Part shown: piece by piece, positions 27,970-35,249 of the stretch | How positions within the stretch are numbered: the stretch's first letter is position 1 | How the letters are laid out: each line of letters opens with the position of its first letter | Origin: Cytophagaceae bacterium | GTDB lineage: Bacteria; Bacteroidota; Bacteroidia; Cytophagales; UBA9547 | DNA: 64,000 bases | Reading direction: 5' to 3' | Assembly: GCA_027488865.1 (NCBI GenBank) | Contig: JAIYAU010000026.1 | Location: 124,001-188,000 of the forward strand | Position numbers and translations under genes: made by a program | Notes under the pieces: generated by a model | Told to the model about the DNA's origin: nothing | The model's database searches: none | The model's input: the letters and a program-made list of their open reading frames with translations, nothing else

Positions 27970-28572
27970 ATGGCATTAAGTAAAAATACCATCACCATTT
28001 TTGTAGAAGAAATCTTTGAACTCTTTGAAAAAAATGGATTTCACGAATATGCAGGTGAAAAAATCTCTCAAGTAGAGCACATGTTGCAAGCTGCTCAACT
28101 AGCAGAAAAACAGAACGAGGAGGAGGAAATCGTATTGGCTGCCTTGTTTCATGACATCGGTCATTTAATAATACCCGAAGCTGAAGAAGAAAAAATGGGA
28201 AATTATGGCACCATAGATCATGAACTTATAGGATCTAGATATATTCTCGGCAAAGGCTTTTCTTCTAAAATTGCAAGCTTAATAGCTGGCCACGTTAAAA
28301 CAAAAAGATACTTGGTTTTTAAAGATAATCACTATAAAAACAGCCTAAGTGATGCGTCGATAAGAACTTTAAACTATCAAGGTGGGCCGATGGATGAAAC
28401 TGAAGCACACGAGTTTGAAAACGATCCATTATATAATTTTCACATCAAAATGCGTCAATGGGACGACCAAGCCAAAGTAGTAGATTTAGAAACAAAATCC
28501 TTGGCTCATTATAAAGACATGGCTTTGAAGGTATTATATTCAAGTCAAGTTAAGGACCTTCCACAAACATAG
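27970..28572 (+). CDS. HD-domain mixed-valence diiron oxygenase, PhnZ/TmpB-like
   Basis: 200 residues. All six metal ligands of PhnZ are present with nearly identical spacing: His37, His61-Asp62, His84, His108 and Asp165 (PhnZ 34, 58-59, 80, 104, 161). Tyr27 and Glu30 also match PhnZ Tyr24 and Glu27, which gate the substrate pocket. PhnZ cleaves the C-P bond of 1-hydroxy-2-aminoethylphosphonate with O2; TmpB acts on the trimethylated form. The usual partner hydroxylase (PhnY or TmpA) is not in the window. The gene is 26 bases after the FAD oxidoreductase, in the same operon. A simple phosphohydrolase is unlikely given Tyr27 and Glu30. Confidence 0.85.
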   Translation: MALSKNTITIFVEEIFELFEKNGFHEYAGEKISQVEHMLQAAQLAEKQNEEEEIVLAALFHDIGHLIIPEAEEEKMGNYGTIDHELIGSRYILGKGFSSKIASLIAGHVKTKRYLVFKDNHYKNSLSDASIRTLNYQGGPMDETEAHEFENDPLYNFHIKMRQWDDQAKVVDLETKSLAHYKDMALKVLYSSQVKDLPQT

Positions 28573-28761
28573 AAATCAACAAAAAATTAAACCCGCTCGC
28601 CGATACAAAAAACACTTTTAGCCAAGTCTAACAAATATAGATCAAAAAGCCAAGTTCATTCAAACGCTCCTGATAAAACTTTGCTGAGGACTTCGCTAAT
28701 TTTTTTGCCTTTCATGTATGGTATAAATAACAAGTTTACACCATATGGTTTATACTCCCTT

Positions 28762-28890
28762 CTCTGACACGCTCGAAAGGCACTCAGATACTCGTCAAAG
28801 ACTCTCGGAGACTCCTCAAAGACTCTGAAACACTCGCCAAAGACTCTCTGATACTCTCGAAAGACTCTGAAACACTCGCCAAAGACTCCC
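28762..28890. repeat. 21-bp tandem repeat array
   Basis: Five full units of 21 bases start at 28776, 28797, 28818, 28839 and 28860, with partial units on each side. The unit is close to AAAGACTCTGAAACACTCGCC, and units 3 and 5 are identical. Each unit contains two related halves of 10 and 11 bases, about one helical turn. It ends 6 bases before the left REP-like palindrome. Confidence 0.85.
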
Positions 28891-28896
28891 CTGCTA

Positions 28897-28916
28897 GCGC
28901 CGACGTCCGTCGGTGC
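28897..28916. repeat. Left REP-like palindrome
   Basis: GCGCCGACGTCCGTCGGTGC: a 9-bp stem (one G-T pair) around TC; with the flanking TA and TA the stem reaches 11 bp. High in GC compared with its AT-rich setting. Its exact reverse complement is at 29567-29586. Confidence 0.85.
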
Positions 28917-29000
28917 TACTTTATTTATATAAAAGGTCGTCCGCCTGCTGTTTGAATTATGATGTAAAATCAATATTTTGGTATTATTTTTTAGATAAAC

Positions 29001-29557
29001 ATGAGTAGTAAATACAGGTTTGGGGACAGCCGTCACGTTCATTTTGTTACCTTCTCGGTTGTGCATTGGATAGATTTTTTTATTCGCGAAGAGTACAAGA
29101 CAGTGATAGTTGAAAGTATAGTATATTGTCAGAAAGAAAAAGGCTACTGCTTTACGGCTATTGTATAATGACCAGCCACATACATTTGCTGCTGACTTCA
29201 GATGGGAAAGTAAGTCCTGATAATATTATCAGAGACATGAAAAGTTTTATCTCTCAAAGTTTCCATAAAATGTTATTGGATGGTAACAACAACTATGAGA
29301 GCAGGAAAAATTGGCTTTTGTGGATAATGGAGAGGAGTGGGGATAAAAAGGGAGGCAATAGACAATACCGCTTTTGGCAGGATGGCAGCCATACGGTTGA
29401 GATTTGGAGCGATAAAGTGTTTTATGAAAAACTAGAGTACATACATATGAACCCCGTGGTTTCGGGTTTTGTATCAAAACCAGAGGATTGGTTATACAGC
29501 AGTGCAAGGAATTATGCCAACTTGCCTTCGGTTCTAGACATACATTTTGATCGGTAA
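29001..29557 (+). pseudogene. REP-associated (Y1/IS200-like) transposase, frameshifted
   Basis: The first part reads from ATG 29001 (MSSKYRFGDSRHVHFVTFSV) and stops at 29168. The second part, in the frame that ends at 29557, carries the HUH motif in IMTSHIHLLL and the family motif YIHMNPVVSGFVSKPEDWLYSS. The two join if one A is added to the five-A run at 29137-29141, giving a product of about 185 residues, the normal RAYT size. It acts, when intact, by nicking single-stranded REP hairpins. The shift may be a true mutation, programmed slippage or a sequencing error in the A run; the run is short for slippage. Confidence 0.8.
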
Positions 29558-29566
29558 CAAAATGAG

Positions 29567-29586
29567 GCACCGACGGACGTCGGCGC
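29567..29586. repeat. Right REP-like palindrome
   Basis: GCACCGACGGACGTCGGCGC, exact reverse complement of the left copy, 9 bases after the transposase stop. Confidence 0.85.
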
Positions 29587-30328
29587 CAGCAGCAATTAAT
29601 AAAATACTATTTATTTCCACGGCCACATTGGGATGCCAGCTGCAAATTTTACTTCTTTTTGTGTGTTTATTTACTTTTTCCACCGCCGCTGGTGTTTATC
29701 CCAACGAGTAATTTTGAGGTCTCAATGCTTTTGGCGTCACGGGTAACTTTCCTTCCCATTAAAAAAATTTGAATAAACTATCATTCCAAATGTGTAAACG
29801 GCTATTAAAAACGATATTGGACTAAAAATTCGTTACTAAGTTCCTATTAAGTTTTACGGAAGAGAACTTCAGAACCAGATGAATAGCTAAGTAGAGTTTC
29901 AAACGCGGATTATATGGGGGGCAAACACGGACTATATAGGGCTACTATTACTTGCCAGCATTTTGGTAGTTGTTTTTATTTTATTTTCATCATTTAAGAT
30001 TTATATTCATCGAGTATTGATTAGAATACAAGATTCCAAGTTTTCTTAATTTTTATCGTCGTTGTTAGTGTTTAGCCCACAAGTCACTTTACAGTTTTAT
30101 TGAACTTGCCGGGTCACCAACAACTAATTCATAGCTTTTTTATCTTTTACTTCTGGTCATCTACCTGCTATTATGCAACAGGTGTTGATATATTTGAAAC
30201 GTTGGTTCCAGTTAGGTAGAATACCTACTATTGAAAAATTTGTAATAACGCATTTTAACAATTTAAATAGCCTTAGTTATTATTCAATCACAATCTTGTA
30301 ACTTCGCAGTCCGTTTTGACCAAAAAAC
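29587..30328. other. Intergenic, no gene seen; ilvA promoter at the end
   Basis: 742 bases without a supported gene. All frames are broken by stops; I see no repeat or RNA fold. A TAACTTCG at 30299-30306 resembles the TAnnTTTG box and lies about 22 bases before the ilvA start, but the -33 element is poor. The stretch may be decayed remains linked to the transposase next to it. Confidence 0.5.
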
Positions 30329-31582
30329 ATGAGTGAACTTCAAGTAACAATAGAAAATATTAAGGCTGCCCAAGTGCGACTTCAAGGTGTAGCAGTTCAT
30401 ACACCATGTCTTAAAAACATTCGTTTATCCGAAAGATTTAATGCACAAATATTTTTGAAGCGAGAAGATCTACAGGTGGTGAGGTCTTATAAAATACGTG
30501 GTGCCTATAATTTTATTACTAGTTGCCAACCAGAGGAGTTGAGTAACGGGGTGGTATGTGCCAGTGCAGGTAATCATGCTCAGGGGGTGGCCTTTGCTTG
30601 TGCACATTTGGGTATTCATGGCAAAATATTTATGCCAAGCACAACACCTATGCAAAAGGTGAACCAAGTAAAAATGTTTGGTAAACAATATGTTGAAGTA
30701 ATTTTAGTGGGTGATACCTTCGACGACTCTTCCAAAGAAGCCATAGCCTATTGTACAGCACATCAAATGAAGTTTGTTCATCCTTTTGATCATCCCCGCA
30801 CGATAGAAGGACAAGCAACAGTGGCTATAGAAATTTTGGAAGACGTAAAAGAGCCGATTGATTATGTTTTTATAGCAGTGGGGGGCGGAGGACTGGCCTC
30901 AGGAGTAAGTACCTGGTTTAAAACCTTTAGCCCACATACAAAGATAATCGGCGTAGAGCCCTTGGGTGCTCCAAGTATGAAAGAAGCACTAAATCAACAG
31001 CATGTAGTAACGCTAGATTATATTGATAAATTTGTGGATGGAGCAGCAGTAAAACGTGTTGGAAACTACACTTTTGAAATTTGCAAAGAGACTTTAACTG
31101 ACATGATTCTGGTGCCAGAAGGCAAGGTTTGTTCAACCATTATAAAACTATATAATGAAGAGGCTATTGTGGTAGAACCTGCTGGTGCACTTTCAATAGC
31201 CGCTTTGGATTTTTACAAGGATAAAATTGAAGGTAAGAATGTGGTTTGTATTGTTGGAGGCAGCAATAACGACCTTGGTAGAATGAATGAAATTAAGGAG
31301 AGATCGTTGATTTATGAAGGTTTACAACACTATTTTATCATTAATTTTCCACAGAGGGCTGGTGCATTAAGACAATTTTTAGATGAAGTACTCGGCCCCA
31401 ATGATGATATCGTGCGTTTTGAGTATACCAAAAAATCTCAAAAAGAAAATGGCCCAGCCTTGGTAGGTATAGAACTAAATTCGCCAGATGACTACACCCC
31501 ATTACTGAAAAGAATGGATCAATTTAATATTAACTATACCATCGTAAATGACGATCCTGTGCTATTTGGATTTGTGATATAA
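30329..31582 (+). CDS. ilvA: Threonine ammonia-lyase (threonine deaminase)
   Basis: 417 residues. PLP-dependent fold type II: the cofactor lysine is Lys55 in SYKIRGAYN, the ASAGNHAQG loop binds substrate, and GGGGLASG holds the PLP phosphate. After residue ~325 comes one short ACT-like regulatory domain (FIINFPQRAGALRQFL, then FEYTKK, then IVNDDP), as in the single-ACT biosynthetic enzymes of about 420 residues. It turns threonine into 2-oxobutanoate and ammonia, the first step to isoleucine, and is probably feedback-inhibited by isoleucine. No other ilv gene is near. Its stop is directly against the stop of the convergent gene, with no bases between. Confidence 0.95.
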   Translation: MSELQVTIENIKAAQVRLQGVAVHTPCLKNIRLSERFNAQIFLKREDLQVVRSYKIRGAYNFITSCQPEELSNGVVCASAGNHAQGVAFACAHLGIHGKIFMPSTTPMQKVNQVKMFGKQYVEVILVGDTFDDSSKEAIAYCTAHQMKFVHPFDHPRTIEGQATVAIEILEDVKEPIDYVFIAVGGGGLASGVSTWFKTFSPHTKIIGVEPLGAPSMKEALNQQHVVTLDYIDKFVDGAAVKRVGNYTFEICKETLTDMILVPEGKVCSTIIKLYNEEAIVVEPAGALSIAALDFYKDKIEGKNVVCIVGGSNNDLGRMNEIKERSLIYEGLQHYFIINFPQRAGALRQFLDEVLGPNDDIVRFEYTKKSQKENGPALVGIELNSPDDYTPLLKRMDQFNINYTIVNDDPVLFGFVI

Positions 31583-32413
31583 TTATCGCCTTGTTTGGTA
31601 ACTGGTTATATCCATTTCCACAGCCCCTGCCAACAATTTAGCTTTTACTTTGAGTGGTATTCTTCGGTCGTCGTCAGAAAGCCATGCTTGAATAGGATTT
31701 TCTGTTCGAAGGAAATCGTTTGAAGGCATAATAGGTGCTAGCACGATGCTATTGAAAATTCCAACCTTGGTTTTGAGTTTTTCTTTTCGAAGATATTTAA
31801 ATTTGAAATTGTACGATTTGTTTTCCAAAAAAACATCCATAGATAATGAATCATTCACTTTAATATTTGAAAAATCTACATTTCGTAGTAGAAAATAAGC
31901 ACTTATCATATCTTCCATCTTATTTGAAATGGCAAATTCTTTAATTGAATCTGGTTTGTTTGTTTTGAGCTCATGCACCACTACTTTGAGTTGATCATGA
32001 TAAAAACTTGATTTTTCTACTTTTTTAAATTTGTTTTCGCGAATATTCCTTATAAATAATACCGGAAGTTTGGTTGAAGTATCTACAAATGAGGTAAATA
32101 CATCATTGATATTATTGAACCAATTAATCGAACCTATTGCCTTGCCTTCAAAGGTGGTTTTGTAACAAATCTTTTTATTAATGGCATGTAATGCGGTATC
32201 TACTTGAATCGTAATGGCTCCAGCTTTCACCAAACCATAATGAGCAACATATTTAATAATCTCATGTTTATTGTAGTAGTTATGTTGATACCCAATTACA
32301 TCTTTAGAGGGTACAAAATACTCAGTAGAGCCATCTCCATTACTGCAAGCTATTAAACTTAATAAACTTAAAACTATTGAAAACTGAATAGATTTTTTTG
32401 CTAAATAATACAT
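31583..32413 (-). CDS. DUF3108 family lipoprotein
   Basis: 276 residues. The N-terminus ends in a lipobox with Cys23 (LLSLIAC), so it is likely a lipoprotein. The body has the DUF3108 pattern: YVAHYGLVKAGAITIQ near the start, INWFNNINDVFTSFVD, and PIQAWLSDDDRRIPLKVKAKLLAGAVEM at the end. These proteins are periplasmic or outer membrane associated and of unknown function. It begins 7 bases after hisF on the same strand and may be co-transcribed with it. It converges on ilvA with zero spacing. Confidence 0.82.
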   Translation of the reverse strand: MYYLAKKSIQFSIVLSLLSLIACSNGDGSTEYFVPSKDVIGYQHNYYNKHEIIKYVAHYGLVKAGAITIQVDTALHAINKKICYKTTFEGKAIGSINWFNNINDVFTSFVDTSTKLPVLFIRNIRENKFKKVEKSSFYHDQLKVVVHELKTNKPDSIKEFAISNKMEDMISAYFLLRNVDFSNIKVNDSLSMDVFLENKSYNFKFKYLRKEKLKTKVGIFNSIVLAPIMPSNDFLRTENPIQAWLSDDDRRIPLKVKAKLLAGAVEMDITSYQTRR

Positions 32414-32420
32414 AAAACAT

Positions 32421-33176
32421 CTAGAGCCTCATGGCTATGCCTTCTGTTTTTAAAAATGACTTAAGCACCGAGATTTCAATTTCTTTAAAATGAAAAATGC
32501 TAGCCGCAAGTGCGGCATCAGCACTGCCCTTAGCAAATACGTCTGCAAAATGCGCCATAGTACCTGCTCCACCTGAGGCAATAACAGGAATATTAGCCCT
32601 AGAGGAAATAATATGGGTGAGTTCACAAGCAAAACCTTGTTTGGTACCATCATGGTCCATTGATGTTAATAAAATTTCGCCAGCACCACGCGCTTCTATT
32701 TCTTGAGCCCACTGTATGGTGTCGAGCGCAGTGGGCGTTCGTCCGCCATGGGTATGTACTACATTTTTTTCACCAATACATTTAGTATCGATGGCCACCA
32801 CTACAAACTGGCTTCCAAATTCTTTTGATAGCTCACCAATTAAGGCTGGGTTTTTAACAGCAGAAGAATTAATGGCTACCTTATCGGCGCCAGCATTTAA
32901 CAAAATACCAGCATCTTCTATAGAAGTAACACCACCTCCTACTGTAAATGGAATATTTATTACCGATGCTATCTTTTTTACAAGTTCTGCTAATGTTTTT
33001 CTTTTTTCTACAGTGGCGGTAATGTCTAAAAACACCAATTCATCGGCCCCAGCTTGCGCATACAATGCACCTAGCTCCACAGGATCGCCAGCATCTCTTA
33101 GTGCTAGAAAGTTAACACCCTTTACGGTTTTCCCATCTTTGATGTCAAGACAAGGTATAATACGTTTTGTAAACAA
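32421..33176 (-). CDS. hisF: Imidazole glycerol phosphate synthase cyclase subunit
   Basis: 251 residues if the TTG at 33176 is the start, which gives the usual [13 protein letters not shown] opening; a TTG at 33197 would add seven residues. No ATG fits. TIM barrel with the active-site aspartates in PCLDIKDG and in [10 protein letters not shown], and phosphate-binding loops FTVGGGV and ASGGAG. It closes the imidazole ring in histidine synthesis together with HisH, using ammonia from glutamine. The rest of the his operon is not in the window, so hisF is separated from hisH here. The non-ATG start suggests low translation. Confidence 0.93.
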   Translation of the reverse strand: MFTKRIIPCLDIKDGKTVKGVNFLALRDAGDPVELGALYAQAGADELVFLDITATVEKRKTLAELVKKIASVINIPFTVGGGVTSIEDAGILLNAGADKVAINSSAVKNPALIGELSKEFGSQFVVVAIDTKCIGEKNVVHTHGGRTPTALDTIQWAQEIEARGAGEILLTSMDHDGTKQGFACELTHIISSRANIPVIASGGAGTMAHFADVFAKGSADAALAASIFHFKEIEISVLKSFLKTEGIAMRL

Positions 33177-33270
33177 AGCAATAAATTTTGACGGCAATTT
33201 AGCTAAATTGCTTCATTGTTGCCCAATAAAAAGTGATTGACAAAAATCAAAAAGAATAATTGACCAAATA

Positions 33271-33302
33271 TTTGAGGGTGCACTTCCTTTTTAGTATCTT
33301 TA
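33271..33302 (+). promoter_or_regulatory. Promoter of apt
   Basis: TTTG at 33271-33274, a 20-base spacer and TATCTTTA at 33295-33302; one mismatch to the consensus -7 box. Transcription would start about 19 bases before the ATG at 33328. Confidence 0.65.
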
Positions 33303-33327
33303 AACAACCACTATACTACATTTAAAA

Positions 33328-33855
33328 ATGCTTTCAGAAAGAATACAAGCACACATTCGAGATATTCAAAATTTTCCATTCGAAGGTATAGTTTTCAAAG
33401 ATCTTACCCCTGTACTTAAATCGCCAAGCCTGTGTAGAGAAATAGCAGAAGCTATCAGCGAGCAATTAAGGCCTTTGAAACCAGATGCATTGGTGTGCAT
33501 AGAAAGCAGAGGCTTTTGGTTTGGATTGATGGTTGCCTCCAACCTAAACATCCCTATGATTCCTGTTCGCAAAGAAGGGAAACTCCCTTATAAAACCATT
33601 AGCGAAAACTATAAACTTGAATACGGGCACGCCAAGCTAGAAATGCATATAGATGCTATTCAGCCTGGTTGGCAGGTTGTAATACATGATGATTTACTAG
33701 CCACAGGAGGGACTGCGGAGGCAGTAGCCAAACTCGTGCGCAAACAAGGCTCCGCTGTTATTGGATTTTCCTTTGTGGTAGAACTTTCATATCTAGAAGG
33801 AAGAAAAGTGCTTGAGGCCTATTCAAGCCATGTGCAAACCATAACAACCTATTGA
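33328..33855 (+). CDS. apt: Adenine phosphoribosyltransferase
   Basis: 175 residues, the usual length. It has the PRPP loop VVIHDDLLATGGTAEA near residue 120, the early FPFEGIVFKDLTP motif typical of bacterial Apt, and IESRGFWFG near residue 58. It makes AMP from adenine and PRPP in the cytoplasm, saving purines. It is preceded by a good promoter and followed by a possible 36-residue membrane protein. It is divergent from hisF. Confidence 0.95.
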   Translation: MLSERIQAHIRDIQNFPFEGIVFKDLTPVLKSPSLCREIAEAISEQLRPLKPDALVCIESRGFWFGLMVASNLNIPMIPVRKEGKLPYKTISENYKLEYGHAKLEMHIDAIQPGWQVVIHDDLLATGGTAEAVAKLVRKQGSAVIGFSFVVELSYLEGRKVLEAYSSHVQTITTY

Positions 33856-33864
33856 AGCGAATAA

Positions 33865-33975
33865 ATGATGCTAAAAGAAGTAAATTCTTTCGTTATGATT
33901 ATTCTTTTGGTGGTTTTAGTATGTTTATCTATTATTCCTATTACTAGAAAACAGGTTAGATTTTTATTAGAATAA
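33865..33975 (+). CDS. Possible 36-residue membrane protein
   Basis: ATG ATG start 9 bases after the apt stop, TAA at 33973-33975. One hydrophobic segment of about 18 residues (MIILLVVLVCLSIIPI) is followed by a basic end (TRKQVRF). The close position after apt would let it be translated from the same message. No homology can be stated; it could be chance. Confidence 0.35.
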   Translation: MMLKEVNSFVMIILLVVLVCLSIIPITRKQVRFLLE

Positions 33976-34056
33976 ACCAAAGTACTTTATTACATTTTAT
34001 GCATCAAAGAAATGATATTTTGGGGACTTCTTAGAAATATTCAAAACACCATTTAT

Positions 34057-34143
34057 TTAGTTTGCATTGTTTGTTGTTAAATCCAGATTATTCATCCAGC
34101 TCGCAATATCTTCTGGATAAGATATGTCTAAAGGTTTTTTCAT
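34057..34143 (-). CDS. Possible 28-residue peptide
   Basis: A short frame from ATG at 34143 to TAA at 34057-34059, beginning MKKPLDISYPEDIASWM. It lies 32 bases after the stop of the membrane protein gene on the same strand. Composition looks protein-like, but there is no other support. Confidence 0.25.
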   Translation of the reverse strand: MKKPLDISYPEDIASWMNNLDLTTNNAN

Positions 34144-34175
34144 AATGTTGGCCTAGAATTAGGTTAATAAAATTA

Positions 34176-35243
34176 CTAATCCTCCTTATTGATTGCGTAT
34201 GCAACTACAAAAGCCACCAAAAACAAAGAAAACAGAACTGTAGCAATTATTATTAAGTCTACGGTTTTGCTACTACTCTTTCCCTCCAGTGATGCTAAAA
34301 TGGCTTCATTTTCAAGTACCTTGTAATTGTTAAAAATCCTCGCTTTTGTGGGTAAATAAAGCACTTTTTGTTCGTGTCCTTTATCGTTTATAAAGTATAG
34401 AAACACCTTTTGTAAGGAGTCCTTTTCAAACACAACTCTTTTGATTGGCTCCCTGTTTGCAATAAGTGAAGGAATGGTGTAAAGCTTATTATCAAATTTT
34501 TTAGTGTTGCTTGGTATATAATAGAAAGTAGAATCAGAAACGAAAACCATGCTTCCGGTTTTGGTGGAACCCACTATCTCTTTTACTGAATTAACGGTTA
34601 AGAATGTGTTTTTGGAGATGTGATCCATACGGTCAAAGTCAGATAATTCTCCCTCTGAAGGATGGAAAAAAAGAAACTTGTCGTTTTGATAAGCATAAAT
34701 TGTTTCTGACAACCATGGCTTGCTAGGCCTAAGGTGTGCATTTTGCAACACTTGATCTACCTGAGCATTGTTGTAGTGAGTAAGGTAGTCTATTTCGGTT
34801 TCGAATTTTTTTGTTTGAGAATAATTGTTGGCTTTAACTTCGTGTAAACAATATGCCAAGAGCTTAATCACCAGTGCTGCACTATGTTCAGTAGCCCTAA
34901 ATGAAAGTCTTAACCCTTTAGTAGTTTTGCCTTCTTTAATGATGCCTGGTACATTGAGGGTGTCAAATGAGGCAAAGACGTATGGAGCGGATACATGTTG
35001 AAAATCATGCTGAAATTCAATAAGTATGGGACAAATTTTGGCCGTGTCATCATGATCTGCCAATAAATATTCTAAGGCCATCTGGCCAATGAGTGCAGCT
35101 TTTTTGTTTGATTCGGCTTTTTCGAATTGTTCATAGTTGCAGATATGTAATTTACCGTAATTAGTAAATTTACATGTCACATTTTGGCCAAAAAATATTT
35201 TGGGTAGAACTAAAATGAGGATAATGAATTTCCAATTTTTCAT
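34176..35243 (-). CDS. Exported protein with C-terminal membrane anchor, unknown
   Basis: 355 residues. Signal peptide (about 1-19), a long extracytoplasmic part with two early cysteines (VTCKF, HICNYEQF) and a single C-terminal membrane segment (about 330-350, IIIATVLFSLFLVAFVVAY) with a short cytoplasmic tail. I recognise no family. It starts 6 bases after the WG-repeat gene, so the pair is one operon. A protein anchored in the inner membrane that works with the WG-repeat protein is the simplest reading. Confidence 0.75.
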   Translation of the reverse strand: MKNWKFIILILVLPKIFFGQNVTCKFTNYGKLHICNYEQFEKAESNKKAALIGQMALEYLLADHDDTAKICPILIEFQHDFQHVSAPYVFASFDTLNVPGIIKEGKTTKGLRLSFRATEHSAALVIKLLAYCLHEVKANNYSQTKKFETEIDYLTHYNNAQVDQVLQNAHLRPSKPWLSETIYAYQNDKFLFFHPSEGELSDFDRMDHISKNTFLTVNSVKEIVGSTKTGSMVFVSDSTFYYIPSNTKKFDNKLYTIPSLIANREPIKRVVFEKDSLQKVFLYFINDKGHEQKVLYLPTKARIFNNYKVLENEAILASLEGKSSSKTVDLIIIATVLFSLFLVAFVVAYAINKED

Positions 35244-35249
35244 AAAAAA

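Larger units (their letters stand above)
28897..29586 (+). mobile_element. REP/RAYT-type element (degraded)
   Basis: A 20-base imperfect palindrome at 28897-28916 is repeated as its exact reverse complement at 29567-29586, and between them lies a Y1-type transposase gene. This is the plan of RAYT transposases with inverted REP sequences. The transposase frame is broken, so the copy is probably inactive on its own. Confidence 0.75.

Noticed and set aside
28762-28890. CRISPR array
   Set aside because: The repeats are contiguous 21-base units without spacers, and no cas gene is in the window.
28656-29066. Minus-strand open frame of 136 codons with a seven-residue repeat
   Set aside because: It is open because the 21-bp repeat has no stops in that frame. 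It crosses both the REP and the transposase start, and its ends have no signal or family pattern.
29587-30328. A hidden gene or RNA in the 742-base gap
   Set aside because: No frame of useful length, no repeat and no stable fold could be found by eye.
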